From: Atopostipes sp964624875
GTDB taxonomy: Bacteria > Bacillota > Bacilli > Lactobacillales > Carnobacteriaceae_A
Reading direction: 5' to 3'
Length of the DNA stretch: 64,000 bases
Assembly (NCBI GenBank): GCA_964624875.1
Contig: CAZUZA010000001.1
Location: 62,001-126,000, forward strand
The translations under genes were made by a program, and so were the position numbers. Below are positions 62,712-64,000 of the stretch, in pieces (positions within the stretch are counted from its first letter, which is position 1; the number at the start of each line of letters is the position of its first letter). The notes under the pieces were generated by a model. That model searched no databases and was not told where the DNA came from. It saw only the letters and a list, made by a program, of their open reading frames with translations.

Positions 62712-64000
62712 TTATTCTGACTGCTCTTGTTTCTTTGTAATTTGTAATGATAATTCTTCTAATTGGTCTGGTGAGACAGTTGTTGGTGCATTTGTTAATG
62801 GATCTGCCGCACGACCATTTTTAGGGAATGCAATCACTTCACGAATATTCTTTTCGTTCGCTAAAATCATAACTAAACGATCTAGTCCTAAAGCAATTCC
62901 TCCATGAGGTGGGAAACCATATTCAAATGCATCTAATAAGAAGCCAAATTGATTTTCTGCTTCTTCTTGCGTAAAGCCTAATGCTTCAAACATTTTGCTT
63001 TGTAGGTCTTTTTCATGAATACGAATTGAACCGCCGCCGATTTCGTAACCATTCAACACGATGTCGTATGCTTGTGCATAAACTTCAGTTGGGTTTGATA
63101 ATAATTTCTCTACATCCGCTTCTTTTGGACGAGTGAATGGGTGGTGAGCTGCAACATAACGATCTTCCTCTTCGTCAAATTCGAATAGAGGCCAATCAAT
63201 AACCCAGATAAATGCTAATTCTTCTGGATTGTATAACTCTAATTCTTTTCCTAAATGAACACGTAAAGCACCCAAAGCATCAAATGCAACTTTAGCTTGG
63301 TCAGCAACAAATAACATTAAGTCGCCTTCTTCAGCACCCATTGCTTCAAGTAAATTATTCGCTAGTTTTTCGTCTGCAAAGAATTTTGAAATTGGTCCTG
63401 TTAAACCATCGTTTGTTACTTTAATCCATGCTAAACCTTTAGCTGCATGTGTTTTTGCAATTTCTTCTAGACCATCAATTTGTTTTCTAGTGAATTGATC
63501 GGATCCACCTTTTACAGTGATTCCTTTTACAACCCCACCGTTTTCAAGTGTTGATGTGAATACACGGAAATCTGATTCAGCAACAACTTCACCAACATCG
63601 TTTAAGTACATTTCAAAACGAATATCTGGTTTGTCGCTACCGTATTTATCCATGGCTTCATCATACGTAATGATTGGGAAGTCTTCAGCTATTTCAAGTC
63701 CTTTTACTTCTTTAACAACATGTTTTAACATGTTTTCAGTACCTTGACGAATCTCTTCTTCACTTAAGAAGCTTGTCTCAATATCCACTTGCGTAAATTC
63801 TGGTTGACGGTCACCACGTAAGTCTTCGTCACGGAAACAACGAACGATTTGGTAATAACGGTCAAAGCCTGAACCCATTAATAATTGTTTAAATAACTGT
63901 GGCGATTGTGGTAATGCAAAAAATTCACCTGGATGCACTCGTGATGGGACTAAGTAGTCACGTGCTCCTTCTGGTGTCGACTTTGTTAAATATGGTGTTT
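62712..64000 (-). CDS. aspS: Aspartate--tRNA ligase, N-terminus beyond right window edge
   Basis: AspS is the class II synthetase for tRNA-Asp. The open frame continues without a stop to base 64000, reading TPYLTKSTPEGARDYLVPSR before the VHPGEFFALPQSPQLFKQLL block, so the true start is outside the window (a normal bacterial AspRS is about 590 aa and roughly 160 residues are missing). Class II motifs are RCFRDEDLRGDRQPEFTQ, GSDKPDIRFEM and FPPHGGIALGLDRLVMI; the GAD insertion domain lies between them. It precedes nfo. Confidence 0.96.
   Translation of the reverse strand, partial: TPYLTKSTPEGARDYLVPSRVHPGEFFALPQSPQLFKQLLMGSGFDRYYQIVRCFRDEDLRGDRQPEFTQVDIETSFLSEEEIRQGTENMLKHVVKEVKGLEIAEDFPIITYDEAMDKYGSDKPDIRFEMYLNDVGEVVAESDFRVFTSTLENGGVVKGITVKGGSDQFTRKQIDGLEEIAKTHAAKGLAWIKVTNDGLTGPISKFFADEKLANNLLEAMGAEEGDLMLFVADQAKVAFDALGALRVHLGKELELYNPEELAFIWVIDWPLFEFDEEEDRYVAAHHPFTRPKEADVEKLLSNPTEVYAQAYDIVLNGYEIGGGSIRIHEKDLQSKMFEALGFTQEEAENQFGFLLDAFEYGFPPHGGIALGLDRLVMILANEKNIREVIAFPKNGRAADPLTNAPTTVSPDQLEELSLQITKKQEQSE

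Noticed and set aside
1..64000. Mobile elements, CRISPR arrays, rRNA or tRNA genes, defence systems
   Set aside because: I looked for direct-repeat arrays, transposase or integrase motifs and tRNA cloverleafs in the gaps and saw none; the region is continuous housekeeping sequence.

Overview
The window is a run of chromosomal housekeeping genes from a low-GC Gram-positive bacterium. Gene families and gene order (phoH-ybeY-dgkA-cdd-era-recO, dnaG-rpoD, trmK-nif3, glyQ-glyS behind a T-box) are those of Bacillota. A RexB-like AddB without iron-sulphur cysteines, a PBP2B-type and a PBP5fm-like penicillin-binding protein, and an undecaprenol kinase point to Lactobacillales, perhaps near Carnobacteriaceae or Aerococcaceae. 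The family-level placement is inference; no rRNA or other taxonomic marker is present. I see no insertion sequence, prophage, CRISPR array, rRNA or tRNA gene, and no clearly foreign island.

Layout from left to right. 1-3.7 kb (minus): a pyruvate-kinase-like gene cut by the left edge, an unknown gene, rplS with a probable L19 leader, rluD and lspA. 3.9-5.8 kb (plus): a lipoprotein joining a YkyA-like helical domain to a glycoside-hydrolase-like domain. 5.9-13.3 kb (minus): addB-addA. 13.4-20.5 kb (minus): pepT, nif3-like, trmK, rplY, rpoD, dnaG. 20.6-33.8 kb (minus): a SNF2 helicase, glyS-glyQ with a T-box, an unknown membrane protein, then phoH-ybeY-dgkA-cdd-era-recO and yqeY. 33.9-38.1 kb: rpsU, a Fur-family regulator, a plus-strand PPDK-regulator gene, then the rhodanese-like, glcK and rhomboid genes. 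38.2-45.9 kb: rpmG, a PBP2B-type gene, a frameshifted SDR gene, sodA, a thioesterase, an ECF S-component, a DUF1189 protein and a DEAD-box helicase. 46-49.3 kb (plus): zwf and argS. 49.4-64 kb, almost all minus: a ZIP transporter, a hemolysin-III-like gene, trmL, queG, ytxH, a FUSC-like exporter (plus), a DUF402 phosphatase, a low-affinity-type PBP, mutY, recX, hflX, miaA, nfo and the 3' part of aspS.

The genes serve translation (rplS, rplY, rpsU, rpmG, glyQS, argS, aspS, ybeY, era, rluD, trmK, trmL, queG, miaA, hflX), DNA replication and repair (dnaG, addAB, recO, recX, mutY, nfo, SNF2 helicase), the cell wall (two class B PBPs, dgkA, lspA) and sugar and oxidative metabolism (zwf, glcK, pyruvate-kinase-like, sodA). 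Most convergent gene pairs share a bidirectional hairpin terminator. I found no multi-gene undescribed system. The best leads are single items: MutY and AddB both lacking their Fe-S ligands, the YkyA/GH-like fusion, the structured promoter-to-terminator region before queG, and the frameshifted SDR gene.
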